From Darksidea phi (taxonomy: Eukaryota > Ascomycota > Dothideomycetes > Pleosporales > Lentitheciaceae), in NCBI GenBank assembly GCA_030770425.1, contig JASJFT010000004.1, positions 248,001 to 312,000 on the forward strand: 64,000 bases of DNA, given 5' to 3'. How positions within the stretch are numbered: the stretch's first letter is position 1; each line of letters opens with the position of its first letter. The notes under the pieces were generated by a model that was given only the letters and a program-made list of their open reading frames with translations, did no database searches and had not been told where the DNA came from. Positions 1-10,002 of this stretch are shown here, piece by piece. The position numbers and the translations under genes were made by a program.

Positions 1-786
1 TGCGGCGTTATTGAGCGCGGGCATCTATCAAATTTTCATGGATGCACGACGTCTCGCATGGCGGTAGTTGTTTTCCGGTTTGAACCGTAGACTGCTCTCA
101 GGCTTTGGTTGGCTTGATGTATGGCTTTCTGGCGTACAGTCCTTTTGATAGCATAATACCCGGCGATTTGCAATGCTGATGATTCTTCTCGCCTTATTCC
201 CCCCCCCGCCCCCAAAACTCACCTGCATCGCTGCTCTACCGGTTTCAACTGTTGCTTGTTACGAGTACATGTGGTGTTGGAGCTAGTTCAGACGCTATCC
301 GAATCCGGCATAGCCCTGATCCACGGACCTCAGCCACATCACCAGCCAGCTAGCATAATTATTATATTTCAAAGTGCGATAAACGTCTCTGTGCATGGTG
401 TATTATCATTGCGTCTGACATTCTACTCGGAGCCCATCAGCAGTACAGCTGTCGTCGGTAACGCTCTGTGAGGCTCCATGGTGGGGCTTACATCTGATGG
501 TCCGAGCTCGACCATGTACAACGACGTAACTGCGCGTCTGTGCTGTCGTCTTCGTTTCGAGACCACACCGCCAAAGTGACATGAAGCCATGCCGCTAGCT
601 CTGCTGCTGTGGCAGAGGAGGCTCGCAAGTGTATTGAATTGAGGCGGCAGGTGGTGAGCGAGAGGCAATGGATGGTTGTGGTGTGATGGCGCCGGGGCCG
701 GGGCCGGGGCTACCCCACTTCAGACAGCTCCCATGCATCCAAGCTGCATGTCGAGCTCAACAAACTCAGCTGTCAATCTTGGTCAT

Positions 787-987
787 CCCCTCCTGACCAC
801 ACGCATGCCCCCGCAGTCCTGCGAATAACAACGGCTGCAGCCATCAATCCCTCCTTCACCCCCCCTCATTTGGTAAACACGCCTCGTTTATAGGCCTCTT
901 ACTCCCTAGCCATCCCTCCTTATCAGCCCACCACGTCTCGCCCCTCCACCCCGCACTCTGCCGCACCTCCGCCCCTCCCCCACCCCT
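787..987 (+). promoter_or_regulatory. Cluster of CCCCT (STRE-like) motifs upstream of glycogen phosphorylase
   Basis: CCCCT occurs at 787-791, 862-866, 941-945, 972-976 and 983-987, all within 270 bp upstream of the phosphorylase ATG at 1051. CCCCT/AGGGG is the stress response element bound by Msn2/4-type zinc-finger factors in yeast, where GPH1 is stress induced. The region is a general pyrimidine-rich fungal promoter, so some matches may be compositional. The rest of 1-1050 holds no ORF that looks coding. Confidence 0.35.
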
Positions 988-1050
988 TTGACACCGAGAC
1001 GAACACACATAGACAGCAACTCGAGCTTCTCAGCCATTGATATCTTGAGA

Positions 1051-3996
1051 ATGGCGGCCTCCACCGGAAGGAACCCGCGCGAGCGGCGGCCCTCGACGAG
1101 CGCCCCGCTGTCCGATTTCCAGGGCCCTGTGGGCCCAGAGGATTTTACCCGACCAAAGCACAAGAGGACTGTGACGGGCTTTGGCCCGGGAGAGATCAAG
1201 AGTGTGGAGGCTAGCATTCCAGAGCCGCAGAGGGCTGCTTGGAGGAAGTTTGTAAGTGGGCTCCAGTTCCATGGCCCTCGGCGGGGCGAGGTGGCGGCCG
1301 GATGGAATGCTCATGCCATGATAGACGCCGAAACCCTTCAACACTCCCGAGGATTTCGGCAAGGAGGCCGTGAGACATATCGAGACGACACTTGCCCGGT
1401 CGCTGTACAACTGCGACGAAGGTGCGGCCTATGCCGGCACGGCGTTGGCATTCCGAGACCGACTGGTTTTGGACTGGAACAAGACACAGCAGAGCCAGAC
1501 GTTCGCGGATCAGAAACGAGTATACTGTGAGGAGTGCCCGACGAGAGGTGAAAAGCACATGGCTAACGGCAGCAGATCTCTCCCTCGAGTTCTTGATGGG
1601 ACGAGCTCTGGACAATGCCATGCTTAACGTTGGGCAGAAAGACACGGCCTCAAGTGCGTACATGATACCAAAACAGTGCAATTGAAAACTCTAATGTCAT
1701 GCAGAGGGTCTCGGTGAACTCGGCTTCCGTATGGAAGACATCATCTCTCAAGAGCACGATGCCGCGCTCGGAAACGGCGGTCTCGGTCGGCTCGCTGCCT
1801 GCTTCCTCGATTCCATGGCCTCGCTCAATTACCCTGCTTGGGGCTACGGCCTCCGCTACCGATATGGTATCTTCAAGCAAGAGATCATTGATGGATACCA
1901 GGTCGAGGTTCCGGATTACTGGCTGGACTTCAACCCCTGGGAATTCCAGCGCCACGATATCACGGTTGACATTCAGTTTTACGGCCACGTGAACAAATGG
2001 CAGGATGATGAGGGCAAGCAACAGTGCTCCTGGGAGGGTGGAGAGATTGTACAAGCTGTGGCTTTCGATGTCCCAGGTGAGTCGCATCGTGCCCGCCTCA
2101 TGTTGCATGGCATTACTGATTCGTGCAGTTCCGGGCTACCAGACCGCGACCTGCAACAACCTTCGTCTCTGGGCCAGCAAGGCCGCCAGTGGCGAATTTG
2201 ACTTCCAGAAATTCAACTCGGGCGACTACGAGAGCTCCGTCGCCGACCAACAGCGTGCTGAGACCATCTCAGCTGTACTGTACCCTAATGACAACTTGGA
2301 GCGCGGCAAGGAGCTTCGTCTGAAGCAGCAGTATTTCTGGTGCGCTGCGTCACTTTACGACATCGTCCGCCGGTTCAAGAAGACGAAGCGCTCATGGAAG
2401 GAGTTCCCGAGCCAGGTTGCGATCCAGCTAAATGATACCCATCCGACGCTCGCTATTCCTGAACTCCAACGCATATTGGTTGATCGCGAGGGCCTAGAAT
2501 GGGACGAAGCTTGGAGCATCGTCACCAAAACATTCGGCTACACGAATCACACCGTGCTTCCCGAAGCCTTGGAGAAGTGGTCGGTGCCGCTCATGCAACA
2601 TCTTTTACCCCGACACCTTCAGATCATCTACGACATCAACCTTACATTCCTGCAGTATGTTGAGCGCAACTTCCCAAAGGAGCGCGACTTGCTCGGCCGT
2701 GTGTCCATCATCGAGGAGTCAAACCCTAAGATGGTTCGCATGGCCTACCTCGCCCTGATCGGTTCACACAAGGTCAACGGTGTCGCTGAGCTACACTCCG
2801 ATCTGATCAAGACCACCATCTTCAAGGATTTCGTCAAGATTTACGGACATGACAAGTTTACCAACGTGACTAATGGTATCACCCCTCGTAGGTGGCTGCA
2901 CCAGGCCAACCCCAGGCTTTCTGAGCTGATCGCTTCCAAACTTGGTGGCCACGAGTTCTTGAAGGACTTAACGCTACTCCACAAGCTTGAATCCTCGGTT
3001 GACGACAAGGAATTCCGAAGAGAATTCCGCGAGATCAAGTATGCCAACAAGGTGCGGCTGGCGAAGCACATCAAAGAGCACAACGGCGTTACGGTCAACC
3101 CGGCTGCGCTCTTCGATGTACAGGTGAAGCGTATCCACGAATACAAACGCCAGCAACTGAACATCTTTGGTGTTATTCACCGCTACCTGCAGATCAAACG
3201 GATGTCTGCTGAAGACAAGAAGAAGCTTGCTCCTCGCGTGTCCATCTTCGGTGGCAAGGCTGCGCCAGGGTATTGGATGGCGAAGACGGTCATTCATCTC
3301 ATCAATCAGGTCGGCAAGGTAGTCAACAAAGACCCAGACGTAGGCGATCTGCTCAAGGTTATCTTCTTGGAAGACTACAATGTCAGCAAAGCGGAGATCA
3401 TCTGCCCAGCTAGCGACATCTCGGAGCACATCTCTACGGCTGGTACCGAGGCATCCGGAACGAGCAACATGAAGTTCTGTCTGAACGGCGGCCTTATCAT
3501 CGGAACCTGCGATGGTGCAAATGCAAGTTTCTCAATCTCGACCGTATTAGGTGAATTTTACTAACTTCGCTAGATCGAAATCACGCGCGAAATCGGCGAG
3601 AACAACATCTTCCTCTTCGGCAACCTCGCCGAAGACGTCGATGACCTCCGCCACGCCCACCTCTACAAAAGCTATGAGCTCGACCCGGATCTCGCTAATG
3701 TGTTTGACGCCATTCACTCTGGCACCTTCGGTGACGCTGGCTCCTTTACCGCTCTCCTCAACGGCATCGTCGATCATGGCGACTACTATCTTGTGTCGGA
3801 CGACTTCGCGTCATATATCAAGACGCAGGAGCTTATTGACGAGAGTTATAAGAACACGGAGGAGTGGACAACGAAGGCGATCTTGACGGTGGCGAGGATG
3901 GGATTCTTCTCAAGCGACAGGTGTATCGATGAGTATGCGGAGAGTATATGGAATATTGAACCCATTGTGCCAAAGAAGGAGGAAGGGTCTACCTAG
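1051..3996 (+). CDS. GPH1: Glycogen phosphorylase, six exons
   Basis: Releases glucose-1-phosphate from glycogen in the cytosol, using pyridoxal phosphate. Inferred exons are 1051-1251, 1325-1526, 1576-1653, 1705-2076, 2129-3522 and 3574-3996, giving 889 aa, normal for fungal phosphorylases. All phases join cleanly through family motifs: [36 protein letters not shown] (joined across intron 2) and [20 protein letters not shown]. The PLP-site motif [10 protein letters not shown] places the cofactor lysine near residue 733. Introns are 49-73 bp. The last one (3523-3573) has a GC donor (gcaagt) with a ttactaac branch site and TAG acceptor; it is needed to join CDGAN to [11 protein letters not shown]. 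The start ATG is the first in frame before conserved sequence. Regulation by stress is plausible from the upstream CCCCT motifs. Identification is very secure; exon 2's acceptor (1324) is the least certain junction. Confidence 0.97.
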
Positions 3997-4354
3997 ATGC
4001 GCATGGCCGATGGAGCTCTAGAAGAATAGAGGAAGACCTGACTTGCTGTGATTAGCCCTCATCCAGACTATAGAGGTACTGCGAAACGAGATTCGCTTAG
4101 TTCAAAAGATGCCGATCCATTTACATGCTGTGAAGACGCGCAGAGTGCCTCTTCCAAGGTTGATTACTGGGTTCACAACGGTGATGAAGTGATGCTACAG
4201 TGCTTTGGCAGCGGGTGGCTTGGTGACTAAGCTTCGCTCACCCCAAAAGAAAGTGGCCGCTCCGTATCATGGCGCCTCCAACGTCCAACGCCATCTGGCC
4301 GCAGAGCTCCAGCTAGCTTACCACACCCTCCAAGTGCGCATTCTGCTGGCGACC
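3997..4354. other. Intergenic, 3' side of GPH1 and leader of the Yip1 gene
   Basis: I see no coding signal here. It contains the terminator side of the phosphorylase gene and the short promoter of the next gene on the same strand. Confidence 0.5.
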
Positions 4355-5429
4355 ATGGCAAATAGAGGATATGACGTTGTTGTCGACGTCGATCAGGAGG
4401 TACTTCTATCCGATAACGTTCTCTGGTTGGATGCGCAACGCTCACACTCTCTAGGGCGACCTAGGCCACACTGATCTCCAAGAGGATCTCGAATTCCACA
4501 GCTCCAGTACGCTTCGTCTCGATGCAACCCGGAACCATTGCTGATAGCTAAACACAGACTTCGAGAATGCGCCCAATTCCCGCAATAAGATCCAACCCGA
4601 TACCGCCGGTTTCCTCCCCGCGCCCGCGTCGTCGTCGTCCTCACGCAAACACTACCTCTGGACCCTGTCCTTCTACGCTCAGGCCTTCGACGTCGACACT
4701 GGCTCGGTTATAAACCGGTGTCGCGCAACACTTTACCCGCGGGCAAATTTCCTCGATGTGCTGGAAGGAAATCCTGATCTGTACGGCCCGGTCTGGATCG
4801 CTACGACCGTCGTTGTCATACTATTCCTTACGGGGACTATCAGCCAGTATCTGGGCCAGCAGGGCAAAGACCACTTCGCGTATGATTTCAAGCTGTTGAG
4901 CGGAGGTGCGGGAATGGTGTATGGGTATACGGGCTTGGTGCCGACCGCGCTATGGGCGGTGCTGAAGTGGTACGGGAGCGAGAGTGCCAACTTATTGGAA
5001 TGTATTTGTTTGTACGGGTATGCGAATCTGATTTGGATTCCGGTGGCGTTGATTAGCTGTAGTCCCATCAACCGTAAGTCAAGCCCCCCCTGCCCTTTTC
5101 CTATCCACCTCCCACCGCCGCTGTTCTGAAGAGTATATGTAACGAGCCATCATGCAGTCCTAAACATACTCTTCGTGGCCCTCGGCTTTGCCGCCTCCGC
5201 TTTCTTCCTCCTCCGCAACCTCTACCCCGTCCTTTCCTCCACCGAGGCCAAAACATCGAAAGTCCTTCTCATTGTCGTTCTCGCTCTTCATGCCGGCTTT
5301 GCGATCGCCATTAAAGTGCTATTCTTTGCGGCCACAAGCCCTGTAGGGCCGGAGGAAGGTGCGGGTAGTGGTGGTGCAGGTGAAGGTGATAAGAAGGGAG
5401 ATTTGATCAGAATGCTCTTGAGGCTGTGA
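4355..5429 (+). CDS. Yip1-domain Golgi membrane protein (Yip5/YIPF1-like), four exons
   Basis: Yip1-domain proteins sit in Golgi/ER membranes, bind Rab GTPases and act in vesicle traffic. Inferred exons are 4355-4399, 4455-4506, 4558-5073 and 5158-5429 (294 aa). The N-terminus MANRGYDVVVDVDQE joins to GDLGHTDLQEDLEFHSSNF, an acidic cytosolic head. It is followed by a Ser-rich linker and about five hydrophobic segments from residue ~130 on. Visible motifs include NPDLYGPVWIATT, TGTISQYL, KLLSGGAGMVYGYTGLVP and GYANLIWIPVALIS, which match the YIPF1/2 and yeast Yip5 branch better than Yip1 itself. The hydrophilic C-terminal tail is Gly-rich. Intron 1 has a weak donor (gtactt), but the reading frame on both sides supports it. 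Confidence is high for the family, moderate for the exact yeast orthologue. Confidence 0.9.
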
Positions 5430-5866
5430 TAAAATTAAGAGACAGCAATAGGGGCCAGAGGCCATCTGATTTGGAGATTATATCAACACTTCTACTTGGT
5501 GTTGAGGTTGGCCTTGTATGTATAGACTTGTGGATACTCGGAGTCATCTTGAGGTTTAGGCGAGGCAACGGTATCAAATGCATCGACTCACTTTCCAGTG
5601 CAAGTACAGAGCAACCTCATGCGCTCATGTTCACAAAGCCCACACGGATAAGCGAGCATCATCCTCTCTCTTCGGTTGTGATGTGACCAGCGTGGCTTCC
5701 CTATCGCTGCCGCATCCAAAGTTAGATTACCCCGCCTACTGCTTCGTTTCCTCCGGTATAGACGGACTGTCCTATAAGACGTTCCCGATCGGCATTGTGG
5801 ATAGGAGAGCATATATAGCCTCGGCACACAAGTGTGACCTCCCTCGCGCCCGGCTTCGAACGACAA
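5430..5866. other. Intergenic, between the Yip1 gene and an oxygenase pseudogene
   Basis: No supported gene. It holds the 3' flank of the Yip1 gene and the former promoter of the oxygenase pseudogene; a TATA-like gcatatatagcc lies at about 5809-5820. Confidence 0.4.
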
Positions 5867-7069
5867 ATGCCTCACTCAGACCACTCCGCTTCTCTCACTC
5901 GCGACACCTTCCCTCGCCTTCCACCCTTTTCAGAAAGCGTCTCCACCGCACCTCTCCTCCGCATCTCGCTCGAAAAGCTCTTGCAACGAGATTTTGAAGA
6001 GGGAAAACGATGCTAGAAAGCCTGCTGCGACTTAGGCTTCTTCTACCTAGATGTACGCACGTCGGATGCTCAGAAAGGAATTGACGGAGCGGCGTTGCCG
6101 CAAGGCGTGGCGCAGTTGTTCGAGGTGATAAAAGACTTCTTTGAACTGCTTGTGGACGAAAAACTGAGGTATGACTTTGCGAATCAGGGTTCCTATTTTG
6201 GATAGAAAGGGTATGGAGCGGGATTTGTAGGTAGCAAAGGGACGAGGGATCGAAACGAGTTTTATAACGTGTGAGAGCCTTATGAGAGAGTGGAAACCCG
6301 AGGTAATGAAGGACTGATGTAAAGGGACTTCTAGATCTCTAAAAGACGACATATTAGGACTGAGCAAACAACTGCCTTCTCCAGATGTTTTGAATCCGCA
6401 CCGCTCCCTCTACCAATCCTACATCAACTCTTCACACGCTATCTGCATGCTCGTCGCTTCGCTGCTATCCTCCCGCCTGCCGCTCAAATCTTCCGTCAGG
6501 AACTCAGGCGGTCTAGCCGCCCTTCCCAAGCTCAATGCCGTTTCGGGCGATTAGATTCGCTTCGTCGAGGCAACGCCGTAGGAACAGCCGTTAGAAGGCG
6601 TTGCATTGGGCGAACACACAGACTTTGGCAGCGTCACCATCCTCTTCAATCGACTTTCAGGTCTGCAGGTCAGACTGCCAGAATCTATTGAACCACTCTA
6701 GTCCGTCTCCTCTATACCTGCATCAACTACTGAGAAAGAGCCCTGCAAGCATGGGAGTGTGCACGTGCGCCCGCTGCCAGGTCACTACATCGTCGACCTT
6801 GGTGACGCACTCGTCAAAGTTCTCCTCGAGCAAAGTACGCAGCAATATCCATAGAGTGGTGACGCCGCCTGGTGAATAGGGCAAGATGGCCAGGTACAGT
6901 CTTGTGTATTTTTTGTCGCTCTGAAGACGATGTGAAGCTGAAGAGCATGGTAGAAGGTGGAAACGATGCAGAAGAAGAGGATGTCAGTGCAAAGGAGTGG
7001 ATACTGAGGAGGGCGCTGGGGCGGAGGAAAGTCGATGGGTGGGAGGAGAGTGGGGGGCTGAAGGAGTGA
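5867..7069 (+). pseudogene. Decayed 2-oxoglutarate/Fe(II) dioxygenase (isopenicillin-N-synthase-like)
   Basis: The remains of a two-exon gene can be followed from MPHSDHSASL at 5867 to a tga at 7067-7069. The DIOX_N part is visible (DLGFFYLDV, KLRYDFANQGSYFG). An intron at about 6271-6334 still joins EFYNV to a KDDILGLS-like stretch. The catalytic part keeps EHTDFGSVTILFNRL (first metal His and Asp), SNIHRVVTPPGE (second His) and RYSLVYF (2OG-binding Arg). The C-terminal tail SAKEWILRRALGRRK is also intact. The frame is broken by six stops, all TAG (6014, 6203, 6552, 6579, 6699, 6877), and by apparent single-base insertions near 6816-6818 and in the T-run near 6910. At several stops the family has Gln, so CAG-to-TAG (C to T before A) fits RIP-like or spontaneous decay. 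Its substrate cannot be inferred. It lies just downstream of the Yip1 gene. Confidence 0.85.
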
Positions 7070-7378
7070 GTATGAGGAATGGGAGGTAATTGATAGCTTT
7101 GTAGTACGGAAATTGGAATACATTGTGAGAAGCTTGGCAAGTTGTCGATACCAAATCCTGAACTTGTAAAGCTATGATTGCTAAGACTGATAATGATACA
7201 CTGGGGGCATCTAACCTAGTCGAAGTTCTATGAAATATAAATCGCCTATCAGTATCCATAAGAAGAAAAACCCAACGAGACCAAAATAATGCTCAAGCCA
7301 CACTATCTTCGGAGACAGTACCACCTACTTCAAACACACCCGGTCGTCCCATAGAACGCATTTCCCGATCGCTAGAAC
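7070..7378. other. Intergenic, between convergent pseudogene and secreted-protein gene
   Basis: About 300 bp, convergent 3' flanks only; nothing else recognised. Confidence 0.4.
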
Positions 7379-8178
7379 CTACTCCTCTACGATAGTATCG
7401 GCCTTGCAAGTACCCTGCGCGTCGCTAACAACTGTCCCATAGGGCACCTCTTCAAATTCACAGGTAAATCCGCTCGGACATTCTACGCCAGCAATACCTC
7501 CGCACACTTGACTCTCAGCCTTGCAAACCCCCTGCGCATCATTAACGACCGCCCCATCCACCTCCCCTGCGATCTCACACGTGAACCCAGTGGGACACTC
7601 CACGCCAGCGAACCCGCCACAGACCGTACCCTCGGCCTGGGGAGGCGGAGAGGGAAGGATGGGGGTAGGTGTAGGAGTTTCAGTTTTGGTGTCGACAAAA
7701 CAGAACATGTAATCGGCAACTTCTCCCGGACGTTTCTCGTCGCAGCGGTAGCCCGTAGGACACTCGGGCATTCCACGACCGCAAGGTTGGGTGCCGTTTG
7801 CTGGGCCCGTGATTGTGGGAGGTGTTGCAGTGGCGGTTCCAGTGGGATAGATACCGGTGGTAGGGACGGGGTCGAGGTCGACAGGTAGAATGCTCATAAT
7901 GGCACATTGGTCGGAAACTTCTACTACTTTGGTGCAGCCAGCGGCCTTGAGCTCTGCATTGACTCTGTCAACGTTCGCGCGTTCGCAGGCGCATTTCTAG
8001 CACCACGGTCAGTTTTGAGATCATCGGTGGTAAGAAAGGGCATGGGACGTACTCCTTCCTCTGATGTAACGCAGACGCCTAGCTCATAAGCGCAGGCCTC
8101 AGTGTCATCCGGAGACGGAACGAGAGGCGCGGCGATGGCGAGTGTGAAGAGGGATGCGAGGATGAAAGTGGACTTCAT
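7379..8178 (-). CDS. Small secreted cysteine-rich protein with tandem repeats, two exons
   Basis: The function is not known. Exons (minus strand) are 8178-8053 and 7996-7379, with an intron of 56 bp, encoding 247 aa. The N-terminus MKSTFILASLFTLAIAAPL is a clear signal peptide. After it come a cysteine-containing domain (CVTSEEGKCACERANVD) and a Pro/Thr-rich linker. Then come two near-identical 38-residue repeats at about 168-205 and 206-243, each of the form VCGG-x-AGVECP-x-GFTCE then DAQG-x-CKA. A more diverged third copy (PCGRGMPECPTGYRC) precedes them near 113. The CGG...CP.GFTC pattern is common in fungal extracellular proteins and resembles half of a Kazal-like module, but I would not assign inhibitor activity. 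Candidate cell-wall protein or effector. Gene model confidence is good because the intron restores one frame through five cysteines. Confidence 0.8.
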
Positions 8179-8979
8179 GATGATTGCGTTTTTGAGATAG
8201 AATTAACGATAGTGGTGTGTGAAATGACTGTGGTGTACCCTGTGTACCAGTCCGAAAAGCAGGCGCCTCCCACTACTCTTATACTGGCGGGCCATGAAAC
8301 AAAATCAGCACTGCACGCCTGTACCGGCTAGTATTTATAGCACTCTGACACCTTCCATCGCTGGGTGCAAACATTGTCTAAGCGTTGGTGGTGCGTAAGT
8401 AGGCTGTGTTATTCCGCTTACTATCTGAGTCTGCATCTTAGTGATTCGAGAAGTCCAGAGACTACCCGAAATGGTTGTTGAAAAGGGAAACGGTCCATAA
8501 TGTTGAGCGGACGGGCACAGGTTCATAATGAATCTGTGTAGTAGTGTGAAACATTCGTAGCGGACATAAAAACGAGGGGCCAAAATGACGAGAGCACCAT
8601 GCGGCATGCGGCACGCACGGTTCATCCGCAAATGCCCAGTCTGGTCAGAAAGCGGAACGGTAGAAGGAGAAGGGTAGGCAATCTTGATGTGGTCTAAGCT
8701 AAGTTGCCAATACCAGGATACATCAATTGGTGTCACCCGCACGATATGCGCAAGATGCAGAAGCTGTGCGAGGATATCAGGGAAGGATTGGTGATGGGGC
8801 GGATGTAAGCTGTAATCTTGTTTTGTTTCAAGTGGATACTTTGCTTGTCATCCATCTCGGACGGAACTGCAGATCTTGGCGGTAGCTCATCAAGGGCGCA
8901 AGCAAATAAACAAGTCCGAATGCCGTCGCCCGGGCCGTGAACAGGCCATGCTAAGATTGAAGCTGGTCGTGACTTTAAA
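8179..8979. other. Intergenic, promoter of the secreted protein and 3' flank of the reductase
   Basis: No supported gene. The only long ORF (8335-8742, minus) lacks recognisable domains or coding-like composition. Confidence 0.4.
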
Positions 8980-10002
8980 CTACAATCTACTCGCGGCCCT
9001 CGCCTGATCCCTCACTTGCTGCGCCATGCGCAACAGTGCATACAAAGTCTGCATGCGCGGCATCTCATATCCTCTCTCTCGTGCGATGCGAATTGGATTT
9101 CCCAAGATAACCTCAAGTTCCATCGTCTTACCCTGCTCCCAATCCAACGCCATACTAGGCTTGCTCCCGCTTGTGTTCCGCTGAGTACTGCTCAATATCT
9201 TCTCGGGGCTCGCGAACTCGTCTGGCAACGGTACACCAAGGATTTTAGGTGCCGTTGTGAGGACCTCTTCCATGACGCCTTTAAGGTGGATGGAGAGCTC
9301 CGCGTCAAGCGACATGGCGTTGTTGGAGACGCCGCCGGCGAGGACGGAGGAAGGGTTCATGGATGCGTTTATGGCGATCTTGTGCCAGCGTAGGAGCTGC
9401 AGTTTGGCGTGAGAGTAGGCCGAGGCGTCCTTGATGCCACCTTCTCTCAGGAGGGCGATAAAGGCATCGTTCTGCTCTGTTGCCCACGCATCTGATGCCT
9501 TCTCGTTGCCCGTGTCCTGGTGAGGCAAGTACGGCCCGGCATTGATGCGCGTCCAGCGATTGTGCTGGATGTGGCCGTGGCTCGGCTGCGCACAGGATGC
9601 GATGGTGACAGCGCTACATATCGCAGCCTGCGGAAAGCGTTTCGCATATGCTTCCTCTACGCCCAAGCCATTCTGTATCAGCACTATAGCGGTCCTGTCG
9701 CTCACCAAGCCCTCCAATATCGCCGAGTCGTCGCTCACGTCAGGCAGCGCCTTCGTACTGACAACAACATAGTCCCAGTGCACTCCGCTTCTCCGTGCTC
9801 CATCGGGATTCGCGAATGTGTGAGACGGCGTGAAGGTGTAGTCGCCATACTGCGGAGAGGAGATGTGGAAGCCATGCGCTTTTACCGCGCCATAGTTCGA
9901 GCGACAGATGACAGAGACGTTGACGCTGGGGGCTTGGGCAAGCCGCGAGGCGTAGAAGGCTCCAATGGCACCGGCGCCGACGATGAGGACCTCGACAGGC
10001 AT
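8980..10002 (-). CDS. 2-dehydropantoate 2-reductase (ketopantoate reductase), single exon
   Basis: NADPH-dependent reduction of ketopantoate to pantoate in pantothenate (coenzyme A) synthesis. The 340-aa protein opens directly into a Rossmann fold (VLIVGAGAIGAFYASRLA, residues ~5-22). It has the middle motif VVVSTKALPDVS and the NGLG turn (IVLIQNGLGVEEAY, ~107-119). The C-terminal helical domain follows with RWHKIAINASMNPSS, whose Lys (about 208) matches the catalytic lysine of bacterial PanE. Length and domain order (ApbA then ApbA_C) are complete. Fungi often carry several paralogues of this family, and some act on other 2-keto acids, so the exact substrate is inferred from family only. The next gene upstream is divergent and unrelated. 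Confidence 0.92.
   Translation of the reverse strand: MPVEVLIVGAGAIGAFYASRLAQAPSVNVSVICRSNYGAVKAHGFHISSPQYGDYTFTPSHTFANPDGARRSGVHWDYVVVSTKALPDVSDDSAILEGLVSDRTAIVLIQNGLGVEEAYAKRFPQAAICSAVTIASCAQPSHGHIQHNRWTRINAGPYLPHQDTGNEKASDAWATEQNDAFIALLREGGIKDASAYSHAKLQLLRWHKIAINASMNPSSVLAGGVSNNAMSLDAELSIHLKGVMEEVLTTAPKILGVPLPDEFASPEKILSSTQRNTSGSKPSMALDWEQGKTMELEVILGNPIRIARERGYEMPRMQTLYALLRMAQQVRDQARAASRL

Noticed and set aside
2841..3429. Minus-strand ORFs inside glycogen phosphorylase
   Set aside because: Antisense shadows of a highly conserved coding exon.
6014..6879. TAG read as an amino acid (code reassignment) in the oxygenase
   Set aside because: Glycogen phosphorylase and other intact genes here terminate at TAG, and the oxygenase also has single-base insertions, so it is a pseudogene.
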